Source: Aquilaria yunnanensis (lineage: Eukaryota > Streptophyta > Magnoliopsida > Malvales > Thymelaeaceae). Taken from it: a stretch of DNA of 64,000 bases. Position 1 is the first letter of the stretch. Each line of letters starts with the position of its first letter. Where the stretch lies: contig CM077594.1 of the NCBI GenBank assembly GCA_039654915.1, positions 14,817,001 to 14,881,000 on the forward strand. The letters run 5' to 3'. The position numbers and the translations under genes are program-made. This document shows positions 11,690 to 24,253 of the stretch, piece by piece. The notes below the pieces were generated by a model, which saw nothing but the letters and a program-made list of their open reading frames with translations, was not told where the DNA came from and searched no databases.

Positions 11690-13192
11690 TTCGGATTTTT
11701 AATCACAACATTATTATATTGTAGTTATCATAATTATACTTTATTATTACTAATCAATCCTAATTTTTACAAACAATAGTATGCTTGTATTATGACCAGA
11801 ACGACCAAATTTTTATAGTAGAACACTAAGTTTTGACCTCAAATTAAGGGGTTGAAATATCCATCGGTTGATGTAATTATTCTTAGCTATAGATGTATAT
11901 CATGTTATAGTAAAAAACATTTAAACACAACTCGATTTTGCTCAATCAATAATTTAATTTGTCATGTGTGTATATATATGTTCATACTTTTTTATTTGCC
12001 TTGAAACCGGAGAACTTTATCAGGGAAAATTAAAGTATTTTTACAGTTTCAAATTTGCACACAAGTACTCTTTCATATTTTTACAGTTTTCCCAATGTTA
12101 CTCATGCATGTCAACTTGTAAAGATATTTTCGATTAGAAGGAAAAGAAAAAGAAAAAAAAATTCAGAGAAATTAACCATAAAATTTCCAAGTAAAAACCT
12201 CAAAAAAGTCAGAAAAATGCCCAAAAAAGGGCTATCAGGTAGCCCCATCAAAGCCTGCACAATGGCAAAGTGGAGCGTGCAAAGCTCCATATTAGAGACT
12301 AAAATTCCAGCATATAATTAATCACACAAGACAAACATCAAAGGATTCAAAACCCAAAAGCTAAAGACAATTAATGCCAACAAGCTAGCGACCATCTTTC
12401 TTGTTCTTCAGATTTTGCAAGATAACGATCTAGCGTGCTCATCTGTGTCGTGCCCATGTTAATTAATAAGTGAAATCCTCAAAGCCATATCAAATCATCC
12501 ATTATTATATTAGGAAAAAAAAAAGATTTTTATTTATAATTTGAATATTCATACACATTTAATATTTGCACTAATTAAAGATATAAGAAATAGTAAAATT
12601 AATGAGGCAAACTTCACATTTGGCACCTGAACTTTACAATTGTTCATTAGCCAAGGGATCTCACTTTCATACATTTGGATAAAGTTGAGTCTGAGAGGAC
12701 AGATTTGGCACAGGAAAATGGTTAAGGGCTATGTGTGTAGAAACATGAAAGTAGGGTGCTAAATGGAGAGTTTGATCTAGTTATATATATCTCGTTTAGA
12801 CTCGACTCGAGTGTAATAATTCTAAATAAAAAACAAACATAAATCGAAGCCAAAAGAATAATCTAAAACCAAATTAGAGAAATAAGTAAATAAAACGATA
12901 AATAGATCCAAGAAAAAACAAAAGAGCCAACTAGATATAACACAAGAGAAAAACAACACTCCTATGCTTGTTGGAAAGCCTTCATTTACCATTTTGTGAC
13001 ATTGTCCACTTCTTATACTCTCCTATTTAGCCCCTACACACCCATCGCACGATCCCGTCCCCGATCACTCCCGAAATACTAGTGGCCAATCTCTTCTTGA
13101 AGTTGAAAATTTTTTTGTTCCTTAATTTCACGTCAAATTTCGTTCATATTTGAAGCCTTTTGAATCTAGTAAATATTTAGATAAATAATTTA
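11690..13192. other. NAC 3' flank and intergenic DNA
   Basis: The first part is presumably the NAC 3' UTR, with no single clear AATAAA signal. The rest is AT-rich. A weak open frame at 12055-12321 is lysine-rich low-complexity sequence and is not supported as a gene. Confidence 0.45.
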
Positions 13193-13533
13193 GGCCAATT
13201 CGTTTTAACTTAAGTCAGTTGATTTCAAAATGACTTATTTTTATTCTCACATCTTTTTTACTTGAAACTAATTTTATTTAAAGGTAATATTATGTAGTTG
13301 CAATAATCCATTGAAAATACAATTTTTGTAATTTTACTAAATTTTTATGAATTTTTTAGTTTAAGGTATTAAAAAGAAAAAATTCATAAAAATTTAACGA
13401 TATCATGAAAATTTACTTTCAAATGAATTGTTGTATCTATATAATATTGGCTTTCAAATGAAATTAGTTTCAAAGAAAAAAGATGTAAAAGTAAAAATAA
13501 GTCAGTTGACTTAAATTAAAATGAATTGGCACT
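13193..13533. repeat. Fold-back MITE
   Basis: The left arm beginning GGCCAATTCGTTTTAACTTA is the imperfect reverse complement of the right arm ending ATGAATTGGC. Matching continues inwards through AAGTCAGTTGA, TTACTTGAAACTAATTT and the TAATATTATGTAG block, so nearly the whole ~340 bp can fold into one hairpin. There is no coding capacity. It shares its block order with 1165-1470. Confidence 0.65.
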
Positions 13534-13630
13534 TAGTAATTAGAAAGTATAAAGTTTTATCCAGTATAAAAATTTATCAAGTTAATCAAATTTTATTTTA
13601 AATTTTAAAAGGTGATATTACTCTCTCCCT

Positions 13631-13661
<31 letters not shown>

Positions 13662-15524
13662 ATTTCTCTCAATTACGAGTTTCAAGTTATGAGAGAAAAT
13701 GAGATTTTTTTTTATGCATAGGATATTGATTAGAGAGAGAGAGTGGCAGAATTGAACCTTAAATCTCTTCCTAATATTCATAAATCTTAACCACTAACTC
13801 AAGACTTTGGTTGTAGTGACATGGGGGGGATCACATCTAAGTGAGTGGGGGCCATTTGACCCCACTAAATTTTGGAAAAACTACAATTATGGTATTGTAT
13901 ATTTTATAAAATTTGTAACTTGATTCCATAAGTTTTATAGTTTTCAGTTATAGAAGAATTGACTATATCTCACTGACTAATTTTTCTAGCTCCACCCCAG
14001 TTTAATTGTGAGCGTTTTCTCTTCAAAGATTCCTAAGAGGCAAGCCTGATACATTTAGAAGTTGCAACTAAAATAAACAATTAAGTACATAATCTTTTCA
14101 AAACAGAGGTATAGTTTTTTATGAAAATCCTTATATACAAATTGACAAGATTTGCTTATTAAGAGGTTAAAATAGGAAATTGCTTCTAGTAGTTGGGCTT
14201 TGAGGGAATTAATTCGCATGCACCTAAAACTAAAAATGAATAGACATGTAATATTGTCACAATAAAGAAAGTGATAGGCAATGGCTTAAAAGGCCAGACA
14301 TCAAGAGCTAGTTGAGGCATAATTTCAACAAAGTGACGCACGAAATTTTTCCCCACGTCAAAATCATCCCTCCCTCTTGTATATTGCAGATAACGATACA
14401 ATTTTAAGACAAGATAATGAAAACCACCTTTATTGATCATCAGTCTTCAATTAATCTTATGGAAATTGGTATCTTATGTCTCGTTCTTCCATTGGCTCAA
14501 CAAAAACCCCCCACTACCACTTGTTTTCCACCTTTCCATTGGTTCAACCTTTTCTAACGGGTAGTTTGTTCGTTGCTTTTTAAGCCATTAATTAAGTGAC
14601 TTAAATATAATTATGTCGATGATGTCTCTGTTTTGTTTCTGGTTATGTTGGGAAACAAACAAAAAGACATGCTAATTGCTACTGGTGTTATACAGAACTC
14701 CGAAAGAGATCTGAAATTAGGGATAAAAGCAGCGTATTAATTTGTGACTTATTGGGTTCCCATATGGTTTGGTTCAGATTGGTCTTCAACATATACAGTG
14801 CGTACAATTAAGGTACCCTCGGGCCTTGGGCTGGTTGTTGTTGTGGGTGTAGGCCCAAGCTTATACCACGTCTGTTTAGAATCCTTGCAATATTAGCTGA
14901 GGTAGTTGGATTAAAGTATGTAAATTTTTTTTATTTTTCTTTTCACTTCTGCCCCCATAAAATTGATTGTGACTAAAATGTTATTTTTATAACTGTAATA
15001 ACTCACTCGAAAATATAAGAACTAAATTGTGATTTATTAAAAAAGTTTTTATTAGTATATAGTCTCAAAGTAAATGTTGAAATGAGGATGATATAACAGT
15101 GTTTGTAAATTCAAGCCATACTTTAAATCACCAGAGTCTTTGGGTAATTGTACAACCTATTCAATTAGTTGCACTACTGAGTCATTGTTCTTTTACATTT
15201 GTGTTGTATGAATACTGAATAACGTAACAAAAATGAAAAAAAAAGACCAGAATAAAGCTTTTTACGTAAAAAAATGTTTGAAGTTACATTTTATATAAAA
15301 TATCAAATTACAAACTCTAATATAAATAGGTTCTCTTTTCTATCTTTTCCATCTTCACACCCACGCCCTCTACGCTTGCTTCCTGAAACGTCCTCATCTT
15401 CCCCTCTCTCTCTCTCTCTCTTGTTTTCTTTAATCTCTTCTTATTTTGAACTAGTTTTTTTTTCTTTTTTTCAATTTTTTCTTCTATTTTTGCAATTCTT
15501 AAATAATTATTTTTAGACCACCGG
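13534..15524. other. Intergenic with CT microsatellites
   Basis: No gene is recognised. There is a (CT)n tract at 13621-13661 and a shorter one at about 15402-15420. A reverse-strand open frame at 14186-14440 has no family resemblance and no start context to support it. Confidence 0.45.
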
Positions 15525-15540
15525 TTTCACTACTAAAAAA

Positions 15541-15870
15541 ATTAGATTTTCCAACTGCCATTTTCAACTGCCAGCCGTTGGAAATGGACTGTTTCCAATG
15601 GCAGGTAGTTGGAAAATAGTCCGTTGGAAAATCATTCGTTGGAAGTTAATTTTCCAACTGCCCAGAAGTGAGCAGTTGGAACTTCCAATTGTCAGCCGTT
15701 GGAAATTAAGCAGTTGGAGAATTTTCCAACGGCTTTATTAATTTTTTTATTTTTTGGTTTTCCAACTACCTTGGCAGTTGGGAAATTTCCCAGGGCAGTT
15801 GGAAATGAGGCAGTTGGAAATTTTTTAAGCCATTGGAAACATTTACAACTACCCAGGCAGTTGGAAAAAT
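15541..15870. repeat. CACTA left subterminal repeat array
   Basis: More than a dozen copies of TTCCAACTGCC, GCCGTTGGAAA or GGCAGTTGGAA in both orientations are packed into about 330 bp next to the left terminus. In En/Spm relatives such subterminal motifs bind the accessory transposition protein. Here that function is inferred. Confidence 0.8.
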
Positions 15871-16210
15871 TTTTAGATTTTATTTTTAGCTGCGAATTAT
15901 TTTTTCATTTATATTATTTATCTCTATACTGTCCATTTCCAATCGAATGTTTTGTTTAAACATTAACCTCGTATGCTGCCGATACTGATATCGTTTGTAG
16001 TCAATTTTTAACACTCACAAAATTTCACAAATTAAAATTACTAAATGAATGTTTGTTAAAACAAACATACAAAATTAAAATTACTAAGTCAAGTTGGAAA
16101 TTTACTACTAAATCCACATGAGCTCCAGTAGAGTTTAAATTACATGCTTACATAATCCAACTAAGTGAATGTTTGTTAATAAATACATCTAGTAGCATGA
16201 TATACCTGAT

Positions 16211-17849
16211 CTATGCGTCATCTGATCCCGAGTTATCATCATCATCTGCAGGTGGTGCGGGCGGGAGAATGCCAATTGAATTGCATATGTACTCCATCTC
16301 AGCTCGTTGTCTCCTCTTCAGACGTTGTAGCTTCCGCTCATAATGTGATGCTTGCTGTGCAGTTTGCTCCGCTACGACTAGCTGTACTTGTTCAGCGAAC
16401 TCCGGAGTCTGCATCACATCAACATGTGCTGGATGAGTAAGCCCTGGTCGCCGTCGTCTAGGCACGACATGTTGTTCTGATCCAAGGCCAAATACACGCC
16501 CTTTCTTCCTACCCCCAGCAGCGGCACTTATGATCACAACCTCATCTATGTCAGCTGCGCCACCTGAATCATCCGTTTGCTGCGTTGCTTCCTCGATCTC
16601 AGTAGCTACTATTGCCTGCATATAAAAGTACAAAAAATTTATTAGTAACAAGATCAGAAATTATACTTAAGCATTATATAACAATTACTTACCGCAACTT
16701 CTTCAGTCCGCCTGTTAACGTAATCCCCGTTCGTTTTTTTTATGAGTTTGCTGCATCACCTTGAACAATCCTGGGTCCCTCTTCTCCGGATCTTTATCAC
16801 GCTACATTTGAAACGTAGTCACATTAATTGATTCTCCAAATAAAGTTACTTGAATTATGTGTAAAAGATTATGATTATTTTACCATTCGTTCTCGGTGTT
16901 CAGTAATGGAAACCGAACCTCCTGCATATGTAGCACTGCATGCACCTGTGGAGTTAGATGAGTCCGATGATGAAGCTCGCATCGTCTTACCCCTTGCCGA
17001 TCGCTCGTTAAACTCCGCGGTAACCCACCATGCTTCCATTTCTGCATACTGCGCGTCGGTCATAAAAGATGCCCTTGCTCGCCGTTTCTCTGGATTCTTT
17101 TCTCGGTGGATGTCCCCCAGTGTATGTCGGTAATGACTAGCCGCCAACATATGCCAGACGCGGTAGAGCTCATTATGGTGGGCTGGATCCCACTCACATA
17201 ATCCCTGCACGTTATTATTTATAAAAACTATATAGCGGATCTATAGATTCCAACATAGATGATAAAGAATTATAACAAGTATCTAACCTCAAATACGCAC
17301 CACCACGCCTGAATATCTGCTGGACTCGCGCTCGTCCAGTCATGATGTCCCCTGAAGTGTGTGGTGAAGCATCTAGTGACCAACCTTGTTGCTCGTGATG
17401 GAGGGAAGCTACATGAAGTGGATGTTTCACGGAATTCATGAAATTACTCTTACTGCGACTTCAGATACTACATGTTAAATAAACTAATTTGGTACAAGCG
17501 GGTGCATTACTTACGTGTTCCCGTGAGGTACTATCCGTAAACGAGCCTGCAGTGGGGCTTGGGATACCGCGGACTGACCATGTGAACTCCCACTATCCGG
17601 TAACACTACAGGGGTCGGGGTAGACCGACTACCACTACCACGTGTAGGACCAATGCGAATACCACCTCTGGGAGGGTGAGGATGATGAACAGGTGTTTGT
17701 TCTTTTGATGGCTGTGCATCTGAATGATGGGAGTGCGATTGGCCTGCCCGATCATGTCTAGCTATTGGTTCTGCTAAAACTTCTTTCATTTGCTGAAATA
17801 GCCCTTTCCTTGGGCGACGTGTATATGTCGCATCTCCTTTAGGTGGCAT
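16211..17849 (-). pseudogene. CACTA tnpA-like gene (Transposase_24 / Ptta-En-Spm), frameshifted
   Basis: A five-exon reverse-strand model fits: A 17515-17849, B about 17288-17440, C 16884-17204, D 16693-16801, E 16211-16615. Donors GTAAGT (exons A and D) and acceptors such as TGCAG support it. Exon A starts MPPKGDATYTRRPRKG. Exon C encodes the Transposase_24 core (GLCEWDPAHHNELYRVW, then AEFNERSARGKTMRAS and GGSVSITEHRERM). Exon D reads DPGLFKVMQQTHK, and exon E ends in an acidic tail. Exon D is 109 nt where phase requires 108, and the reading slips at a run of eight A (complement of 16734-16741), so one extra A breaks the frame. In En/Spm the partner protein binds subterminal motifs; a similar role is assumed. 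The start of exon B is uncertain. Confidence 0.8.
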
Positions 17850-18029
17850 CTACATTATTATGAAATCCCATACAAAAGTTTACATAACGTACATTCAAAC
17901 ATTGAAATAAAACTTGCTCAATCATATTGTAGGCTTCAAGTTGAAGTTTCAGTTGCTCTTTACATATATATTAAACGTTAATTACTAAACGAGAACATTA
18001 CATAATACAATAACATATGCACGTTTACA

Positions 18030-21000
18030 TTATTCTGAGTTTCCAAGTTCATCTGAATTTGATTTCTCTGATTCACCACTATCAGTATCCCCTGATTCAA
18101 AATCATTTTCATCATCAATTCCTTCAAGGGACTCCTCATTGTCAGAGAAATCGTCATCTCCCAAAGTTTCATCCCTCAATGCCATGTCTTCCTCCACAGC
18201 TTCCCATACACCTGTTTCAGCTAAATTGTCGATTGGGTCATCCATAATTATGGGAGACCTGTTCACACCGGCCTGTAATTCTTCCTGATATGCATCTTCG
18301 GCATCAGCTACATTATTATGAACAATGCGTCTAGGTTTGATTTTCAACACCGCCAACCAACCCGTTTTGTCACGTGACTTCGTGGAATAATGGGTGTAGT
18401 AAACTTGATCAGCTTGGGATGCAAGAATGAACGGGTCAAATTTCCCATATCGACGACCATCACGAACCTCAACTATCCCATATTGTTGGTGAACCCGAAT
18501 GCCACGATTTGGAGTAGGGTCAAACCAAGCACACTTAAACAATACTACTTTTTTATGTGGCCACCCAGGATATTCCAGTTGGATAATTTCTTCTAACACC
18601 CCATAAAAATCACATTCAACCTTACTTGATCCTGAAGTCCTAATACATACTCCACTGTTAAATGTTGATTTGTCGCGACCCCAATCGCTAATGTGGAACT
18701 TGTACCCATTTATGAAGTAAACAGGCCAACTCTCAACATGACGAGATGGCCCGCATGCAACATCCCACAGGAAGCGGTCTGTGATAGTGTCATAATATAA
18801 ATATGTATTTTGGTTATTTATCAAAATATGGGTAATTGGAAGTGTAAGTAACTTACATAGTTTCTAAGCCATGTCTCAAAGTTATTCTCAATGTAGACAT
18901 CCAGGTCTGCCATCTGTATATTGGGTGCATGCATGCGCACCTCATCAACGAACAAACTACAAGATGGCATAAGAAGACGATGGAGCATTAACTGGATGAG
19001 TTTAGTAGAAAAGAAGAAAAGTTTTGTTTCAGAGAAACACTCAAGTATTTAGCAATGGGTATTGTTTCACTTACTCGAGGTACGGCTTCACCTCCTTACA
19101 ATTCAGTAACACATATGCAGCTGCCACCCTCAATTCATTGTCATCAAGATAGCGATACCTTGATGCCCCATATGGTCGACCCGAGTATCTAAATATAGAC
19201 CACACTGATTCATCAAATGGTCCTTCGCCCCTATCATCATTACGAGGTACTCGAGTAGCCATATGTGGGATATGGGATTCAAAGTAGTGAGAGCAAAATG
19301 TAGAGGTCTTTTCAATTAGATATGCTTCACAAATTGAACCCTCTACATGAGCCTTATTTGAAACCTTTATTTTGAGGTCATGCATACAACGCTCAAACTT
19401 GTACATCCACCTATATTGAACGGGGCCTCCAACTCTTGCTTTGTAAGGTAGGTGAGCCGGCAAATGTTCCATCGAGTCAAAAAAAGCCGATGGGAAAATT
19501 CTTTCCAACTTACAAAGTATGACAGGTATATTTGCTTCCAACTCGACCATGTGATTGACATTTAACTCTGGGGAGCATAAATCTCAGAAGAATTGGCTTA
19601 ACTCGGTCAACGGTTTCCATATATTATCAGGCATTGCTTCAAGTGCAATTGGGAGGAGCCTCTGCATCATTACATGACAGTCATGGCTTTTCAGACCTGA
19701 CAGTTGACTTACATTACTGTCAACACACCTCGCAAGGTTCGATGCATACCCATCTGGGAGTCTAAGTGTTTTAACCCAATTAAGCACATCAGTTCTGTGC
19801 TATCTGTTTAGTGCAAATGTGGCTTTAGGTTTAACTGCTCGGCCGTCACCCTGAGGAATTAAATGTAGCTCTGATCGACTGCACAGAATCTCAAGGTCTT
19901 TATGCGCCTTCACGTTGTCCTTAGTTTTATTGGTCACATCCATCACTGTATTCCATATATTGTCAAACACATTCTTCTCTATATGCATAACATCCAAATT
20001 ATGGCGAATCAAATTAGTCTTCCAATACGGTAGCTCCCAGAAAATACTTCGTTTTGTCCAATTATGGGTTGAGCCATAACCTGGTATGGTTACAACCTGT
20101 CCATTGCGAACTACAGAAGGCAAATGTGAGATACGTTCAAATATTGCTGCTGGTGGTAAACGCTCAGGAGGTAACGATTTCTCAACTTTTCCTCTCTTAA
20201 AGGAGACTCTGTTCCTTCTGTATGGGTGATCCAACTCTAGACAATCGAAGAACGACGTTTTCCTTCCATGCTCAAGTTGGAAAGCTTTACTATAATCCAT
20301 GCAAATAGGGCACGATAACCTTCCATGAGTCATCCATCCGGACAACATCCCATAAGCCGGGAAGTCATTTATGGTCCACAAAACCGAAGTGCGGAGCTGA
20401 AAATTTTGTTTCAGTGAAACATCCCATGTTTCGACCCCATCCTCCCATAGCTGCTTCAATTCATGAATAAGTGGTTGTAAATAGACATCAATATTCTGAC
20501 GTGGACTCCGAGGGCCAGGTATCAATGCAGTTAAAAACATATATGGCTTCTTCATACACATCCACGGAGGCAAATTATAGGGTGTAACAATGACAGGCCA
20601 ACATGAGTATTGTTTACCAGAGTACCCGAAAGGCGTAAACCCATCAGAACAAAGGCCAAGGCGAACATTTCGGGTTTCCGCTGCAAACCACGGGTACGTG
20701 GAATCAAAATGTTTCCATGCTTCCCTATCTGAAGGATGTTTTAAAACATTTGGGTCGGATCGATGCTCACTATGCCACCGCATGTGCTCTGCAGTTGACA
20801 GTGAAGCATATAGTCGCTGAAGCCGAGGAGTGAGTGGTAAATAGTGCATAGTCTTCCTTGCTCTATCCTTACCTCGCCCATATGTCCTCGGCTTAAACCG
20901 AGATTCACCACAAAACTTGCATTCTGAAGCAGCTTCATCAGTATTCCAAAACAACATGCAGTCGTTTACACAAGCATCAATTTTAAAATGGGCAAGACCT

Positions 21001-21641
21001 AGTTGTGAAACTAATGTCTTCGTCTCATAGCAATTGGATGGCATCTTGTTGTCACTTGGCTGCGTCTCTTTCATCAACGCTGCGATACCATCATAACACC
21101 CTCTTGGTATATGATATTCTGCTTTTAGGTTTAACAGTCGAACTGCAGCAGAAAGTTCAGAATTCTTCTCACATCCATCCCAAAGAGGTGTACTAGCGGA
21201 GTCCAGTAACTCAGAAAATTTTCTAAACCCTTCATTAGGTTGTTGATCCTGTTCAGTGGAATTCTGATGCATACTTGGACCCGCTGCATCAAATATCATT
21301 TGAGCATATGGGTTTATATTTGAACTGTACTCAGACTGCTCATACACATCAGAATTATGAAACGACTGTTGCGGAGGCTCTGAAAATGCCTCCCCATGAG
21401 CTGTCCAGTTGGTGTAATGAGGCATGAAACCCACTCAGTATAGATGCACTCGCACGTCATCACAATACTTAAACCTCAAATTTTTACACCTCTTACACGG
21501 GCAACGTATTTTGTTTCCATCCATGTGAGCTGGGTTACTACAGGCGAATGTTATGAACTGCTCAATCCCTGTCTCCCACTCCTCTGTGTACCCAACTCGA
21601 CCCGGTAAATACCGACTACTATACATCCAACTACGTTCCAT
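18030..21641 (-). pseudogene. TNP2-type CACTA transposase gene with three in-frame stops
   Basis: A reverse-strand model of exons 19075-21641, 18853-18956 and 18030-18778 keeps phase throughout and gives 1140 codons. Domain order is typical: an N-terminal zinc-finger-like Transpos_assoc region (MERSWMYSSRYL..., IRCPCKRCKN), the Transposase_21/TNP2 core (LGLCSDGFTPFG, PVIVTPYNLPPWMC, LDVMHIEKNVFDNIW), a DUF4218-like part (SPELNVNHMVELEANIP) and a DUF4216-like part (VYYTHYSTKSRDKTGWLAV), then an acidic tail. The enzyme would cut and join transposon ends in the nucleus. It is interrupted by stops at 21435-21437 (TGA), 19800-19802 (TAG) and 19584-19586 (TGA); at least the last fits a simple C-to-T change. 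No frameshift is needed, so decay is recent. The second donor (GTTACT) is weak but is the one that preserves phase. Confidence 0.88.
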
Positions 21642-21989
21642 GGAGTCCTACCAATAGATTTATTTTTTTAGTTAATCTAAACCATGTCATTTAAAACACA
21701 GAAACTGTAATTACTAAGTTACGGTTTAAGTAAGGTGCCCAGGCAGTTGGAATTTTATTTAAGGTTTACTGTTACTACATAATAGGAAGAAATTCTTAAT
21801 ATGATATCCATATAAGTGTTAATGGTACCCCGTTGATGGGTTTAGGGGTTACTTAATACATTTTATGTAACGTGTAGGGTTAATGCTTTTACTTTTACAT
21901 ATAAATATTTTATCCATATATTTACTTTTTGCGAGTACTCTTATTATTACTATTACTTTACAACAACTCGTCTCATAAAAATTATTGTT

Positions 21990-22560
21990 TCAATAATTAT
22001 ATATTATTAGTATTTTTTTCCTAATTATTATTACTCTGAATGGATTGCTTATTATAATAATAATAATAATACTTATTATTATTATTATTACTATTACTGT
22101 TAGTACTATTTCAATATACAATTATTATTATTAATATTCTTATTATTATTCTTCTTCTTATTCTTATAATAATAAATTATTATTATTATTATTATTCTTC
22201 TTCTTCTTCTGTGATTAATGGTAGTTAAAATTATTATTTGTCTTATTGGATTTATTATTGGCATACAGATTGCCAATAGTAGTAATAGTATTACTACTAT
22301 TACTTTACTACTAATGTTAGAAAAAGTTATTTATTGTTCCAAATACCAGAAATTATATTATTATTATTCCTATTAATATTATTATAATTGATATTACTCA
22401 TAAATGATTTGGTAGATCAGAAATAACAATACTTAATATTATTAATATTATTCTTACGTACTATGACTTTACTACTACATTCATAATCCCATATTTATTC
22501 TTACAAGTATTACAAATGATTACTAATATTATTAATATTGACATATATTATTATTCAAGG
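21990..22560. repeat. TTA/ATT trinucleotide-rich tract inside the CACTA element
   Basis: Long runs of TTA, ATT and TAA triplets with TTC interruptions, densest at 22045-22205. It lies upstream of the transposase start in the element's own orientation. No coding capacity. Confidence 0.7.
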
Positions 22561-22619
22561 TCAAACTTAATCAAATAAAATTAACTCACTAGAAATACTC
22601 TAGAAATTTATATTAATGC

Positions 22620-23450
22620 CAATTATGAAAACATTGTGCTCAAAATTCCAATTAACCATTGTACGTGGCATAAAAATATATTATCCAAACAATTGACTTC
22701 AAACCAAATCAATTGGTATTTTTGAAATATACTAAATAATTTAACACACAAATATACTAATTACAAAAAGTTAGCATCCAACTAATTATTTTCTGTTCTT
22801 AAATATACAAACTACGTTTGACACATAAATATACTACCTAAATAATTTACATCCCACCATTAATTATTATTTTTAAATATACTAACTAACTTGAGACATA
22901 AATAGACTAACTAAACAATTTTTTAAAAAAATACGTAAACAATTTACGGAAAACAATTTTATTTTCTACTTGGAAATATACTAATACTTAGTACTTAAAT
23001 ATTTTTAAAAATATTTCCTAAACCATTTACAGAAAACAAAGAATTTTCTATTTGTAAATATTTAATTACTTAGTAATTAAAATTTTTTAGTAAATATACT
23101 AACTACTTTTACACATAAAAGTACTACCTAAACAAACCGATAAAAACTAATTTCAAACGTAAAATATACTACCTAAACAATGTACTTTAAACTATTTATT
23201 TAATATTTTTAATTATTCCAACTAATTTGAGAGATAATTATACTACCTAAACACTTTATTAAAATCAAAATTATTTCATATTTTGAAATATAATAACTAA
23301 TTTCATACATAACTTTAGTACCTAAACAATTTACGTATAAATAATAATTTACTAATTTTAATTATCTTAACTAACTTCACACATAAATATAGTACATAAA
23401 CAATTCAATTAACACTAATAATTTCATATTTTATAATTCATCACGAAAAT
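22620..23450. repeat. Degenerate AT-rich repeat block in the CACTA 5' region
   Basis: Words such as AAATATACTAACTA, ACACATAAATATACTACC and TAAACAATTTAC recur at irregular spacings of very roughly 60-100 bp. It lies between the transposase gene and the right subterminal arrays and may be a leader or intron region. The period is estimated by eye. Confidence 0.45.
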
Positions 23451-24002
23451 AAATAAAAAATTGTAAGAAAATACACATAAATTTCCAATTGTATATATTT
23501 CCAATGGGTAACCTAAAAAATTCACATCCAACCATCAACAACACAAAATCACAAATATTGCATATATTTCAAACCAAATAAACAACTAAAAATCCGGATT
23601 ATGCGTATTTATTGGTATAAAAATTTTAAAAATATAAAATAAACAAACTTACCTCAAATCATGCTCTATCTTCCTTCAAATGGCCGCAAAGAACTACAAT
23701 CATGCAATAAAACCCAAAATATTCAATCCATTATTAACCAAAACAGTTAAACGAGGCAAAAATTGGGAAAAAAAAATCAAGGAAATTGGAAATAAAACGA
23801 AACTAACCTTCAGATCTCCCCAAATGACACCAGATCCACGTACAACTGAGCTAGACGAAGCTGTTTCACGGCTTAATCGGAACCAAAACGTGAATGTGTG
23901 TGTTGTGTGATGAAGAGAGAAGTTAGGAGAGAGAGACGCGAAAAAAGGCTTGCTGGAGAAGACGACTCGCGCAGGGGGGGGGGAGATTTAAAAACCTTTT
24001 TT

Positions 24003-24215
24003 CCAACGGCTAGGACCATTGGAAATCCTAAACTAAAACACATCGTTTCATTAAACGCACAAAACAAAATTCCTTTCTATTTCCAACGGTCTCAGCCGTT
24101 GGAAAACTTTCAAACTAAAAATTGCATAACTTAATTTTCCAACTGTTATAGCTGTTGGAAGAAAGAAATACAAACCATTTTATTTTTCAACGGCTTAAGC
24201 CGTTGGAAGTCTAAT
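24003..24215. repeat. CACTA right subterminal palindromes, inner part
   Basis: Four palindromes of the form TTCCAACGGC-N4-GCCGTTGGAA or close variants start near 24001, 24083, 24138 and 24187. They belong to the array at 25556-26110 and were separated from it by the nested MULE. Confidence 0.78.
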
Positions 24216-24253
24216 AAATCCAAATTTTGCAGAAAATCTATATATATAATTTC

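Noticed and set aside
14186..14440. 84-codon reverse-strand open frame with hydrophobic C terminus
   Set aside because: No recognised family, splice partners or promoter; chance open frames of this size occur in AT-rich DNA.
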